A stretch of 64,000 nt of DNA from contig NZ_FOKG01000014.1 in assembly GCF_900111885.1 (NCBI RefSeq), positions 1-64,000 of the forward strand, in the 5' to 3' direction. Positions 28,000-35,409 of the stretch are shown in pieces (within the stretch, counting starts at the first letter, position 1; each line of letters starts with the position of its first letter). Under the pieces are notes generated by a model that searched no databases, was not told where the DNA came from, and saw only the letters and a program-made list of their open reading frames with translations. Source of the DNA: Amycolatopsis marina. Its GTDB lineage: Bacteria > Actinomycetota > Actinomycetes > Mycobacteriales > Pseudonocardiaceae. The position numbers were made by a program, and so were the translations under genes.

Positions 28000-28044
28000 T
28001 CGACGCCCCATCCGCGCCTCATCGACGCCGCACCCACGCTCTGG
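28000..28044 (-). promoter_or_regulatory. Triple 11-bp direct repeat, copy 3 (candidate operator of the queD operon)
   Basis: Minus-strand units are GGTGCGGCGTC, GATGAGGCGCG and GATGGGGCGTC. They are followed on the plus strand by CACGCTCTGG. The element lies about 150 bp upstream of the QueD-like start, in a 293-bp spacer that otherwise holds no gene I can support. Confidence 0.7.
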
Positions 28045-28195
28045 ATAGCGATGATCACCCGTCGTTGACTTATCCGGACTGCGGCGGAAGGCACACTCCT
28101 TCCCCCTCGGCCTTCCGCCGCAGGCCACCCCAGTCCTCGTTGATGAGTACGCGCGTGCGGGAACGCGCTCGTGGTGAAAGGATCTGGCGCTCACG

Positions 28196-28759
28196 ATGCA
28201 CGGCTCGGCGACAACCGATCACGCCACCGCCTACCTGGCGAACCTCGTGACGGACGATCACGCGCCGACAGCCCACCAGATCACCATCGAGCACACCTTT
28301 GAAACCGCGCACCGCCTGCCACACCTTGGGGGCAAGTGCACCAGCCTGCACGGACATTCCTGGCGGGTCGCAGTGCCGGTGATCGCCCCAACCCTGAGCG
28401 ACGATGTCACCGTCGTGGAGTTCGGTGCCCTCAAAGCCGGAGTCCGGCAGTGGATCGACACCTACCTCGATCACGGCACCATGCTCGGTATCCACGACCC
28501 GCTCGCTGTGCACCTTGCCGTAGCGAAGTGCAAGGTCTTCCGCTTCGGCGCTGATCGCTATACGACAGTCGAGGATGCGGAACTGCTGGCTGCCGACTTG
28601 GCCTGGCCAACCGTCGAAGCTGTCGCGGTGTTGCTACGACGCGTGAGTCAGGCTGTTCTCGCCACGCTGCCCTGCGCTCCCGATGCCCGCGTCGGCCGGG
28701 TGTTCGTGCGCGAAACCCACCTCAATGCCGCGACCTACGGGCCGGTGGACGCACTGTGA
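28196..28759 (+). CDS. queD-like: 6-pyruvoyl-tetrahydropterin synthase / QueD family (copy B)
   Basis: 187 aa. Zinc and active-site motifs are all present: AHRLPH, GKCTSLHGHSW (Cys plus HxH), LDHGTM and RETHLN. It has a 25-residue N-terminal extension compared with copy A; a GTG inside it (28247) would remove most of it. The expected reaction is dihydroneopterin triphosphate to 6-carboxy-tetrahydropterin. Its stop overlaps the QueE-like GTG start (GTGA). GTP cyclohydrolase, QueC, QueF and TGT are not in the window, so any queuosine-type route would have to draw on genes elsewhere. The gene set looks instead like one for a deazapurine metabolite. Confidence 0.87.
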   Translation: MHGSATTDHATAYLANLVTDDHAPTAHQITIEHTFETAHRLPHLGGKCTSLHGHSWRVAVPVIAPTLSDDVTVVEFGALKAGVRQWIDTYLDHGTMLGIHDPLAVHLAVAKCKVFRFGADRYTTVEDAELLAADLAWPTVEAVAVLLRRVSQAVLATLPCAPDARVGRVFVRETHLNAATYGPVDAL

Positions 28760-29478
28760 AGCCGCCGTTGGTGTCCGATGTGGACCGTGACCTGGTGGTC
28801 AACGAGACCTTCGGTCCGACCTTCCAAGGCGAGGGACCGAGTACCGGTCGCTACGCCCACTTCATCCGGCTGTTCGGCTGTCACCTGTCGTGCGATTGGT
28901 CCGATAGTCCGGAAACCCACGACCCCAACCGCTATGACCTCAACGCCGAACAGCAGATCCTCTCGATCGAGGACATCCTGTCCTGGCTCGCTGCCGGTCC
29001 CGCCGACCTGCTAGTGATCACCGGTGGCGAACCGTTGCTGCAGCCGCACGTTCTGGGGCGGTTGGTATGTGCGATCCGGCAGCGTGCGCTCGCCGCCGAC
29101 ATCGAGATCGAGACGTCCGGCACCATTGCGCCCACGGACATGATCACGTCGGCGGTGACACGGTTCAACGTCTCGCCGAAGCTCGCGCATTCGGGGCTGC
29201 GCCGTCATCAACGCATCCGCCCCGCCGTTCTGCGCGACCTCGCCGACAGCGGGAAGGCCATCTGGAAGTTCGTCGTCCAAGAGATTGACGACCTCGACGA
29301 GATCCAGGAACTCGTTGGTACTTACGGCCTTCACCCCGTGTGGGTCATGCCAGAAGGCACGGACAGCGCCACCGTCCTGGCACGGATGCGGATGTTGGCC
29401 GACCCGGTGCTGGCACGCCGCTGGCACCTGTCGACCCGGCTCCACACGCTGCTGTGGGAGAACGACCGTGGCCGCTGA
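28756..29478 (+). CDS. queE-like: QueE-like radical SAM protein with an altered cluster motif
   Basis: 240 aa. It closely follows 7-carboxy-7-deazaguanine synthase: NETFGPTFQGEGPSTGR at the start, TGGEPLLQP, ETSGT and NVSPKLAHS. The radical SAM motif should be CX3CX2C, but the protein has C42, C46 and Ser49 (FGCHLSCDWSDSPET; codon TCC at 28900-28902). One TGC-to-TCC change would explain it. Without the third thiolate the [4Fe-4S] cluster may be unstable or Ser-ligated, so normal CDG synthesis is doubtful. Everything else looks under selection. It is coupled to the QueD gene by GTGA. Confidence 0.85.
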   Translation: MKPPLVSDVDRDLVVNETFGPTFQGEGPSTGRYAHFIRLFGCHLSCDWSDSPETHDPNRYDLNAEQQILSIEDILSWLAAGPADLLVITGGEPLLQPHVLGRLVCAIRQRALAADIEIETSGTIAPTDMITSAVTRFNVSPKLAHSGLRRHQRIRPAVLRDLADSGKAIWKFVVQEIDDLDEIQELVGTYGLHPVWVMPEGTDSATVLARMRMLADPVLARRWHLSTRLHTLLWENDRGR

Positions 29479-29563
29479 CCTCATCACCGCGGAGTACGCC
29501 GGCCACCTTGCGCCGGGACATCGCTCGTCAACTCAGACATCTCCCAACGACAGGCGGTCCACG

Positions 29564-29998
29564 ATGAGCGAACCCAACACCCCGGCCCCCGGTCCCCGCG
29601 TCGGGGTCTACGCCCTCATCGGGCAGAACGACCGCCTGCTCCTCATTGGATATCCCGGCCACGATGCACTCCCCGGCGGCCCGGTTCGCGCCGGAGAACC
29701 CGTCGAGCAAGCGCTCCGTAGAAGCCTGCTCGACCAGCTCGGCGCGACCATCGCCGAGCTGGACTTCTGCGTCGCTGTCGAGCACGGCCCCAGCGAGGCC
29801 GGCGAGCCGTCTGCCTCCGAAGTGGCCTTCCTGTTCGACGTGACGCTCACCAACCCTGACCTCCTTAACGACGCGGCACAGCCACATCGGTGGGCCGACG
29901 AACACGACCTCTCCGCCCTCCACCCTCAAGCGGTCCGGGATGAGTTGATCGCGGGCACGCTGTCGGCCGAACGCCCGTGGCGGGCGTGGACGCCATGA
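29564..29998 (+). CDS. Nudix-like protein with a degenerate Nudix box (copy B)
   Basis: 144 aa. It is the paralogue of 689-1135. It keeps PGGPVRAGE (GX5E), but the second half reads RSLLDQLGA where REUXEEXGU is expected, losing the catalytic Glu residues. The shared loss in both copies argues for a non-hydrolytic role or for an altered metal site. The ATG at 29564 is taken because the upstream frame overlaps the QueE-like gene. It lies between the QueE-like and IMPase-like genes. Confidence 0.75.
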   Translation: MSEPNTPAPGPRVGVYALIGQNDRLLLIGYPGHDALPGGPVRAGEPVEQALRRSLLDQLGATIAELDFCVAVEHGPSEAGEPSASEVAFLFDVTLTNPDLLNDAAQPHRWADEHDLSALHPQAVRDELIAGTLSAERPWRAWTP

Positions 29999-30062
29999 GT
30001 AGCGCGTTCCTGAGCAGGCCCTGCGGCCCCGACGCTTGCCTCGTGGTCGCGGTGAGCGCGTC

Positions 30063-30404
30063 ATGACCCCAGAACAGGCAGCCGCGCTGACCGAGTTTCC
30101 CGAGCTGCAGCGGCTCATCGACCTTCGCGATGCGGGCTGGATGTTCCTTCCCACCGTCGTCGACGGCGAACTCGTCCAGGTGCACGGCGTGCGGACCTGG
30201 CCGGAAGGGTGGGCGGACGCCCTGCGTGTCCGTTACACCACCGACGCCGCTGGGCTCCGCAACGACCACACCGGCGGTATCACCTGGCAAAGAGAAGGCA
30301 CGCTCACCGAGATCATCGACGGCCTCATCGCCTTGCCCGCACCCAGCAACCGGCTCGCGCCCCGGCTCGTCATTGCCCGCGGCCCGCTGCCGCGGAGCGC
30401 ATGA
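30063..30404 (+). CDS. Conserved-looking hypothetical protein
   Basis: 113 aa, start ATG at 30063. It is compact and soluble, with the phrases LRDAGWMFLPTVVDGELVQV and VRTWPEGWADALRVRYT. I do not recognise a domain. It sits between the Nudix-like and IMPase-like genes and is missing from copy A. The Trp/Asp pattern could bind a ligand, but that is speculation. Confidence 0.6.
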   Translation: MTPEQAAALTEFPELQRLIDLRDAGWMFLPTVVDGELVQVHGVRTWPEGWADALRVRYTTDAAGLRNDHTGGITWQREGTLTEIIDGLIALPAPSNRLAPRLVIARGPLPRSA

Positions 30405-30486
30405 CCCCCGAACTTCGCCGTGAGCACCGTCCAGGTGGCTCTCCGGCGCGAAGCCCTCATCAGCAGAACCCAAGGAACGCCCGTCG

Positions 30487-31314
30487 ATGCCCTTCCCCAA
30501 TCTTGATCACGCTCTCAAGGCCGCGCAACGCGCGATCGATCTCGCCGTCCACCATGCCCTGAACCATCAACCGACCCACATCACCACCAAAGGTGACCGC
30601 GATGTCGTGACCAACGTCGACCTGGCCGTCGAAAACCTCATCCGGCACCGACTGAGCGACTGGGATCCCGCCGTCGGTTTCGTGGGTGAGGAAAACGGAT
30701 CCTCCGGTGACGAGAACACCTACTGGGTCCTCGACCCGATCGATGGCACTATCAACTTCTCCCACGGCAGCCCGCTGTGCGCGATCGCTCTCGGCCTCGT
30801 CCAAGACGACCAACCACTGCTCGGCGTCACGGCCGTCCCGTTCCTGGGGCACCGCTACTGGGCCGTCAAAGGCGAAGGCGCCTACCGAGACGGCGACCCT
30901 ATCGCCGTCTCCACGACCACCAGCCTCGACAACGCACTCATCGGGATGTGCGACTACGGCAGCGGCCCCGACGCCAGCACCCGCGACCGGCTCTGCAACG
31001 ACCTCGACCAACGTTTGACTGGCCAAGCTCAGGGAGTGCGCCGTCTGGGCACTACCGCACTCGAACTGGTCTGGGTCGCCGACGGCACCCTTGACGCCAG
31101 CATCCTGTTCGGCAACCGCACCTGGGACACCGCCTCCGGAGCGATCATCGCGCGCGAAGCCGGAGCTCTTGTCCTCGATGCCGACGGCAGCCCCCATACG
31201 ACCCGCTCCCACTGCACGCTGGCCACCACTCCTGCACTCGCGGATGTACTCGTGCCGATGATGGACATCGCCCGCGACACGAACTACTGGCCCCGACCGG
31301 CGGGCACCCAGTGA
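30487..31314 (+). CDS. Inositol monophosphatase-family phosphatase (copy B)
   Basis: 275 aa, full length for the family. The metal site is complete: GEENGSS (Glu), DPIDGTINFS (Asp, Ile-Asp, Gly-Thr) and WDTASGAIIAREAG. It would remove a phosphate from a small phosphorylated metabolite (inositol, histidinol or nucleotide type). Its stop overlaps the GTG start of the APH-like kinase (GTGA), so kinase and phosphatase are translationally coupled. Copy A of this gene is destroyed by an IS21-like end. Confidence 0.88.
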   Translation: MPFPNLDHALKAAQRAIDLAVHHALNHQPTHITTKGDRDVVTNVDLAVENLIRHRLSDWDPAVGFVGEENGSSGDENTYWVLDPIDGTINFSHGSPLCAIALGLVQDDQPLLGVTAVPFLGHRYWAVKGEGAYRDGDPIAVSTTTSLDNALIGMCDYGSGPDASTRDRLCNDLDQRLTGQAQGVRRLGTTALELVWVADGTLDASILFGNRTWDTASGAIIAREAGALVLDADGSPHTTRSHCTLATTPALADVLVPMMDIARDTNYWPRPAGTQ

Positions 31315-32303
31315 ACGCAGCGCGAGCCCTGCTGCCCGAGCACACCGATCCGGAGCACGCGACGATGGACCACCACACCATCCCGCACGACCTGCTGGCC
31401 GAGCTGCGCGTGCTGCACAGAGAACGGCCCGACGCTCTGGGCGCGGACCTGCCGGAGCACGGACTGACTCAGCTCACCGGTGGCCGCAACAACCGGGTCT
31501 ACCGCTGGAGCAGCCCTCGCGGCCCGGTGTGCCTCAAGCTCTACCGCACCGACAAACGCGACCGCGCCCGATGCGAATGGACAGCCCTGCGGCACCTCGC
31601 TGACCACGGCGTCACCGTCGCGTGCACGGCGTTGTGGCACGACCCGCATCCCGAACTGCCCGCCGTCGGTTTGAGGCTCGTGCCCGGACGGCCCATCACC
31701 GCGCTGGACACGCCACATGCCGCTCTTCAGGCGATGGTGACCGCCCTCGGCCAGATCCGCCAGGTTCCGCTCGGGCCGTTCGCCAGCCTGGGCCGACTGG
31801 ACTCGGCGAGCGACTTCATCCGACGCATCACCACTACGTGGCCCGAACAACTCCACGAGTACCCCGACGAACCGCTCAGCCGCGACATGAGCAGGATGAT
31901 CGCGAGATGGCACGACCGCGGCGACGCCACCGTGCTCGCGGAACCGGCGCCGCGTGTGCTTTCCCACGGGGACGGCAACCTCGACAACTGGCACTGGCAC
32001 GACTTCATCAGCACCATCTACGCCCTGGACTGGGAGTTCGCCGGGCACTCCGACGCCGCCTATGACGCGGCGGAACTCATCGAGCATCCCAGCGCACGAG
32101 CGGTCGAGGACGACCTGTGGCTCGCGCTCCTTCCCGAACTCGGGGTCGACGACGGCCAGGCGCGCCGCCGTTTCGCCGCCGCGCGCCGCACCGCCGCCCT
32201 CCGCTGGCTGGCCGTCCGCTGGAAACGACGCGACACCAACGTATCCGCCTTCGAGCAGCAGTTGCATCGCACCCGAAGCCTGATCGCAGGCGACCACGAA
32301 TAG
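31311..32303 (+). CDS. Aminoglycoside phosphotransferase-like kinase
   Basis: 330 aa. The APH/choline-kinase fold shows a nucleotide-binding loop (LTGGRNNRVYRW), a Lys in VCLKLYR, the catalytic loop LSHGDGNLDNW (HxDxxxxN) and the metal site IYALDWEFAG. A small-molecule or sugar kinase role is more likely than drug resistance, given its coupling to the IMPase-like gene. GTG at 31311 is the coupled start; an ATG at 31365 would omit 18 residues. Substrate unknown. Confidence 0.85.
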   Translation: MNAARALLPEHTDPEHATMDHHTIPHDLLAELRVLHRERPDALGADLPEHGLTQLTGGRNNRVYRWSSPRGPVCLKLYRTDKRDRARCEWTALRHLADHGVTVACTALWHDPHPELPAVGLRLVPGRPITALDTPHAALQAMVTALGQIRQVPLGPFASLGRLDSASDFIRRITTTWPEQLHEYPDEPLSRDMSRMIARWHDRGDATVLAEPAPRVLSHGDGNLDNWHWHDFISTIYALDWEFAGHSDAAYDAAELIEHPSARAVEDDLWLALLPELGVDDGQARRRFAAARRTAALRWLAVRWKRRDTNVSAFEQQLHRTRSLIAGDHE

Positions 32304-32335
32304 CCCACCATTCCAGCCCACACAGAGGTGTCCTG

Positions 32336-32683
32336 ATGACGAGGAAAACACAAGCTGTCTTGAGCGCACTCCTTGCCGAGCCGGACAAAGAACTGTACGG
32401 CCTGGAGATTTACGAACGAACGGGGCTAATGCCCGGAACGACCTACCCGATCCTCGTCCGCTTGCAGCACGCCGGGTTGGTGCGCTCTCGCTGGGAAGAC
32501 GCTGATCCAACCGACCCCCGCCGGCCACGCCGCCGCTACTACCAGCTCGCGGACCTCGGCATCGGCGCTGCACCAACGATGGCGGTCGAGGCGACCGGCC
32601 CGCTGGTACTCCTACGCCGCTGGCTGACCTGGACGCCACAGCCCGCTGTCCAGGTCGCCACGTCGGGCACGTCCGCGAGGTAG
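32336..32683 (+). CDS. PadR-family transcriptional regulator
   Basis: 115 aa. The winged helix matches PadR: LSALLAEPDKELYGLEIYERTGLMPGTTYPILVRLQHAGLV, followed by an Arg-rich wing RRPRRRYYQL. The usual C-terminal dimerisation helix is short and ends in a Trp-rich stretch (RRWLTWTPQ). It is 32 bp after the kinase gene and in the same operon. Confidence 0.8.
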   Translation: MTRKTQAVLSALLAEPDKELYGLEIYERTGLMPGTTYPILVRLQHAGLVRSRWEDADPTDPRRPRRRYYQLADLGIGAAPTMAVEATGPLVLLRRWLTWTPQPAVQVATSGTSAR

Positions 32684-32688
32684 TCCAC

Positions 32689-33141
32689 ATGCACCTGCCT
32701 CAGATCGATCCCCAAGCAGTAGCTCTCGGCGACGCGCTCGCCACCGCATTGGAACAAGCGGCGAAAGGCGGAGAAATCGAGCCGGTAATCCGCGCCGCAG
32801 ACAAGATCATCGCGGCCGGTCTCTATTTCGGTACGCAAGGCGAACTGGTGTCCATGATGTTGTTCCGCCTGGAACTGGCCAGTGGCGTGCGACCGCCCAG
32901 CCCCTACTACGACCTGAGCGTGCGCCTGGTCGAGGAAGCGGTGTGCACGGCCGGTGAGATGAAGGCCGCCGTGTGCGGCACCCTGCTGATGCGCGGGCAG
33001 GAACAGGGATGGCTCGAGCCCCACCTCTACGACATGCTGGCCAGCGCCGCGCACGGCCGCCCGGACTGGCAGTTGGCAATGTCGTTGATCGAACGGCAGG
33101 ACCGTGGTTCCGCCCACACGCCGCGCCCGGCGGAGAACTAA
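32689..33141 (+). CDS. Hypothetical alpha-helical protein
   Basis: 150 aa, starting 5 bp after the PadR gene. It is helical throughout, with no membrane segment and two Cys residues (AVCTAGEMKAAVCG). No family is recognised. The close spacing to the PadR gene suggests the two work together. Confidence 0.6.
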   Translation: MHLPQIDPQAVALGDALATALEQAAKGGEIEPVIRAADKIIAAGLYFGTQGELVSMMLFRLELASGVRPPSPYYDLSVRLVEEAVCTAGEMKAAVCGTLLMRGQEQGWLEPHLYDMLASAAHGRPDWQLAMSLIERQDRGSAHTPRPAEN

Positions 33142-33149
33142 CGCCGGCG

Positions 33150-33509
33150 ATGGCGGTCGCGTGGATTGTGGGTGGCTACACGCTTGGTGCACTACTCGCC
33201 GCGCTGCTGGCGTTCTTGGCCATCGCGCAGGTACGAGCATGGCGAGCCAATCGGCAAGTCTACTTGCGACCACCGGACCTCTCGCCCGCACAAGTCCGAT
33301 GGGCGAATGAAAAACGGCTCAGCGACGATCCCGAAGCGACGCTGATCATCCCCGCCGATCACCCGGACTACATCAGACCCGTGAACTGGCAAGCGTTGCG
33401 GGTACGAGGCAGACCCTGGCCGTTTCGCACAGGAGGAGGTCCGGGCGGCTTGCACACGCCCCATGCCGCCCGCAGTATCGGTCGCCGTTTCCGCCCGCCA
33501 CACGGATAG
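33150..33509 (+). CDS. Small membrane-anchored protein
   Basis: 119 aa, ATG at 33150. One strong N-terminal hydrophobic helix (residues about 3-25, IVGGYTLGALLAALLAFLAI) is followed by a hydrophilic, Pro/Arg-rich domain. It lies 8 bp after the previous gene and ends the operon. No family is recognised. Confidence 0.6.
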   Translation: MAVAWIVGGYTLGALLAALLAFLAIAQVRAWRANRQVYLRPPDLSPAQVRWANEKRLSDDPEATLIIPADHPDYIRPVNWQALRVRGRPWPFRTGGGPGGLHTPHAARSIGRRFRPPHG

Positions 33510-33526
33510 CCCGCAGGTCAAAGCAC

Positions 33527-33571
33527 TCGTCGCCGCATTGGCGCCTCACGCCCGCCGCATCGGCGCTCTGG
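33527..33571 (-). promoter_or_regulatory. Triple 11-bp direct repeat, copy 4 (candidate operator)
   Basis: Minus-strand units are GATGCGGCGGG, CGTGAGGCGCC and AATGCGGCGAC. They are flanked by CCAGAGCG on the same strand. The element lies 18 bp after one gene and about 165 bp before the plus-strand frame at 33735, matching the distance of copy 3 from the QueD-like start. Confidence 0.65.
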
Positions 33572-33734
33572 AGCCTCATGCGCATGAACGTTTCACTGCC
33601 TTGACAGCAAGTTGATCTGACGCGACTGACAGCGGGGCGGCGACGCCCGGAGGGCGTTGCCGCAACCATGACATTTCCCAACGATGAGGCCGGTATTCAC
33701 CCGTTCCGATGGGTGAGGCACCGGAAATGATCTC

Positions 33735-34082
33735 GTGGCCGCCGACGCCATACATGGCGCGCGCGTTCGCCGCCATGCCGACACCGGAGCCCCGCTCATC
33801 CGCGATCCTCCGGAGGAGTATGTCGGGCAACACCGGTTCATTCTCGGCGATGACAACCCGACCATGCCACCAGAATTCCTGTTCCCACTTAAGGACGACT
33901 TACCCAGCGCGGCCACCGCGTACCTACCGCGCGTTGGGAGGCTCGACGCCGAGCCAGCATACGAAGCCCGCGACGGCGATCTCGCTATCGAGAGAGCCGC
34001 GGCGACTCGGGCGATTCGGCACAGCAGCGAGCCAAATCTCGCGTTCCTCCAGCGGGTCCTGGATGGCCTACAGCGGATGTGA
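33735..34082 (+). CDS. Hypothetical protein, possibly the last member of the B regulon
   Basis: 115 aa from a GTG at 33735. The text is protein-like (EEYVGQHRFILGDDNPTMPPEF) and ends at a clean stop. No family is recognised. The triple-repeat element upstream suggests it is regulated with the cluster. The start is uncertain, and it may be a fragment of a longer ancestor. Confidence 0.4.
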   Translation: MAADAIHGARVRRHADTGAPLIRDPPEEYVGQHRFILGDDNPTMPPEFLFPLKDDLPSAATAYLPRVGRLDAEPAYEARDGDLAIERAAATRAIRHSSEPNLAFLQRVLDGLQRM

Positions 34083-34170
34083 GCCCGCGCCAGCCATCGC
34101 TGGCCAGCCCCACGAGTACGTGATGGCGCCATTCACAAAGAGGCTGGGCGGTCGACCTCTCAGGCAGCTG

Positions 34171-35133
34171 CTATCGGCGGAACCCGCGATAGCGGTCGCG
34201 CGGCGGGACGTTGCCGAACTCCTCGAACCACCCCTCGGCCTCGTCCCGTGCGAGCGGCATCCGGTGGCTGAGCAGACCTTCGTAGTCCTTGTCCTGGAAC
34301 AGGACGTCCTGCAGGGTGTCCCAGTCGTAGTCAGATCGCGAGGCCGGGAGATCAGACTCCAGGTCTGCGACGAGTTCGTGTTCGTCGTGGTAGAGCCGCT
34401 CGGCATCCTGGATTGCCAGGTCGAGGGCGATCTCCTCGGCCGTGCACGTCGGTGTGGGATACCGCCCGACCTGGAGATCCGAGCTGAGGTCGTCGAAGGT
34501 GCGGGCGTAGCGGCGCAGGAACCAGTCGTCCTGATCAGTGACACAGGGCAGCACCGCACCCAACGGGCCGGGCGCTCCGTCGCGGCTCATCCTCGTCCGA
34601 TAGACGTAGTCGTATGCCTCGTCGGCGAGGATGGCCAGCGCGTGACCGAGCACTGCGGCCGTGCGCGGCGTCAGCGTCGCTGGGAGGCAGATCTCGCACC
34701 CGCCGTCCGCGCATTCTGGGCATTCGACGCAATCGTTGCGACACGTCCCGCAGATCTCGCACCGGCCGGGGCAGTTGGTCGTCGGGAACAGCAGAAAGCC
34801 GCCGTCGCCGGCCGTCGGGAGTTGCCGGGCCACACGTGAGGCCGCCGGATCCTCGGTGGCAGTGGCCAGGATAGGCAGCAACGCGGAGATCGTCTTCCGT
34901 GTCGAGGCGGATGCGCCTCCCAGCACCGCCTCCAAGTGCCGCTCGGCGGTGACCTGGTGCAGCAGGACGCCGTTGAGCGCCGACGCCAGCACGGTGGCCG
35001 ACGGGGCATCGGGCAAGCTGACCAGGGCCTCGGCTTCGGGACCGTCACCGCCGTCGACTATGGCCAATACCCCGTGGGCGTCCGGCGCGTGCTGGGGCAC
35101 GAACGCCAGATACGACTTCGTGGCGGCGGACAT
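34171..35133 (-). CDS. Unknown protein with a nine-cysteine cluster
   Basis: 320 aa, ATG at 35133 with GAGGAG six bases upstream. Near residues 117-148 it has a dense run of nine cysteines (CPGRCEICGTC ... CVECPEC ... CEIC) that looks like a double zinc ribbon or an Fe-S site. The N-terminal 110 residues are alpha/beta, and the C-terminal half is acidic and helical. No family is recognised. It lies downstream of, and in the same direction as, the gene at 35410-36747, 276 bp apart. Together they begin the defence-like region. Confidence 0.65.
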   Translation of the reverse strand: MSAATKSYLAFVPQHAPDAHGVLAIVDGGDGPEAEALVSLPDAPSATVLASALNGVLLHQVTAERHLEAVLGGASASTRKTISALLPILATATEDPAASRVARQLPTAGDGGFLLFPTTNCPGRCEICGTCRNDCVECPECADGGCEICLPATLTPRTAAVLGHALAILADEAYDYVYRTRMSRDGAPGPLGAVLPCVTDQDDWFLRRYARTFDDLSSDLQVGRYPTPTCTAEEIALDLAIQDAERLYHDEHELVADLESDLPASRSDYDWDTLQDVLFQDKDYEGLLSHRMPLARDEAEGWFEEFGNVPPRDRYRGFRR

Positions 35134-35409
35134 CGAACTCCTCGGGGTTGTTCCAGGACCAAACGGTATGACCAGGTCCCTTCTCGCGGAACCATTGACA
35201 ACGCGCGTGTCACGCTACGGCCGACCACTGGCAACGGCTCGCCCCGGTGGATACGACCGCGGGGGCGTGGGCTCCCGATTTCGGACGAGGTCGCTGCTAC
35301 TGCCCGCCGCCACTCGGCAGCAAGCGAATTCTTTGAGTTCACGCTGTCGCCGCCATGGCCAGGCAGACTTGCCGGTCTCACACGAACGCCGGGAACGCGT
35401 CAGGGCCTG

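Noticed and set aside
30487-32303. Aminoglycoside resistance (IMPase plus APH)
   Set aside because: The kinase has the general APH fold but is coupled to a phosphatase within a metabolic cluster; nothing specific to drug resistance is visible.
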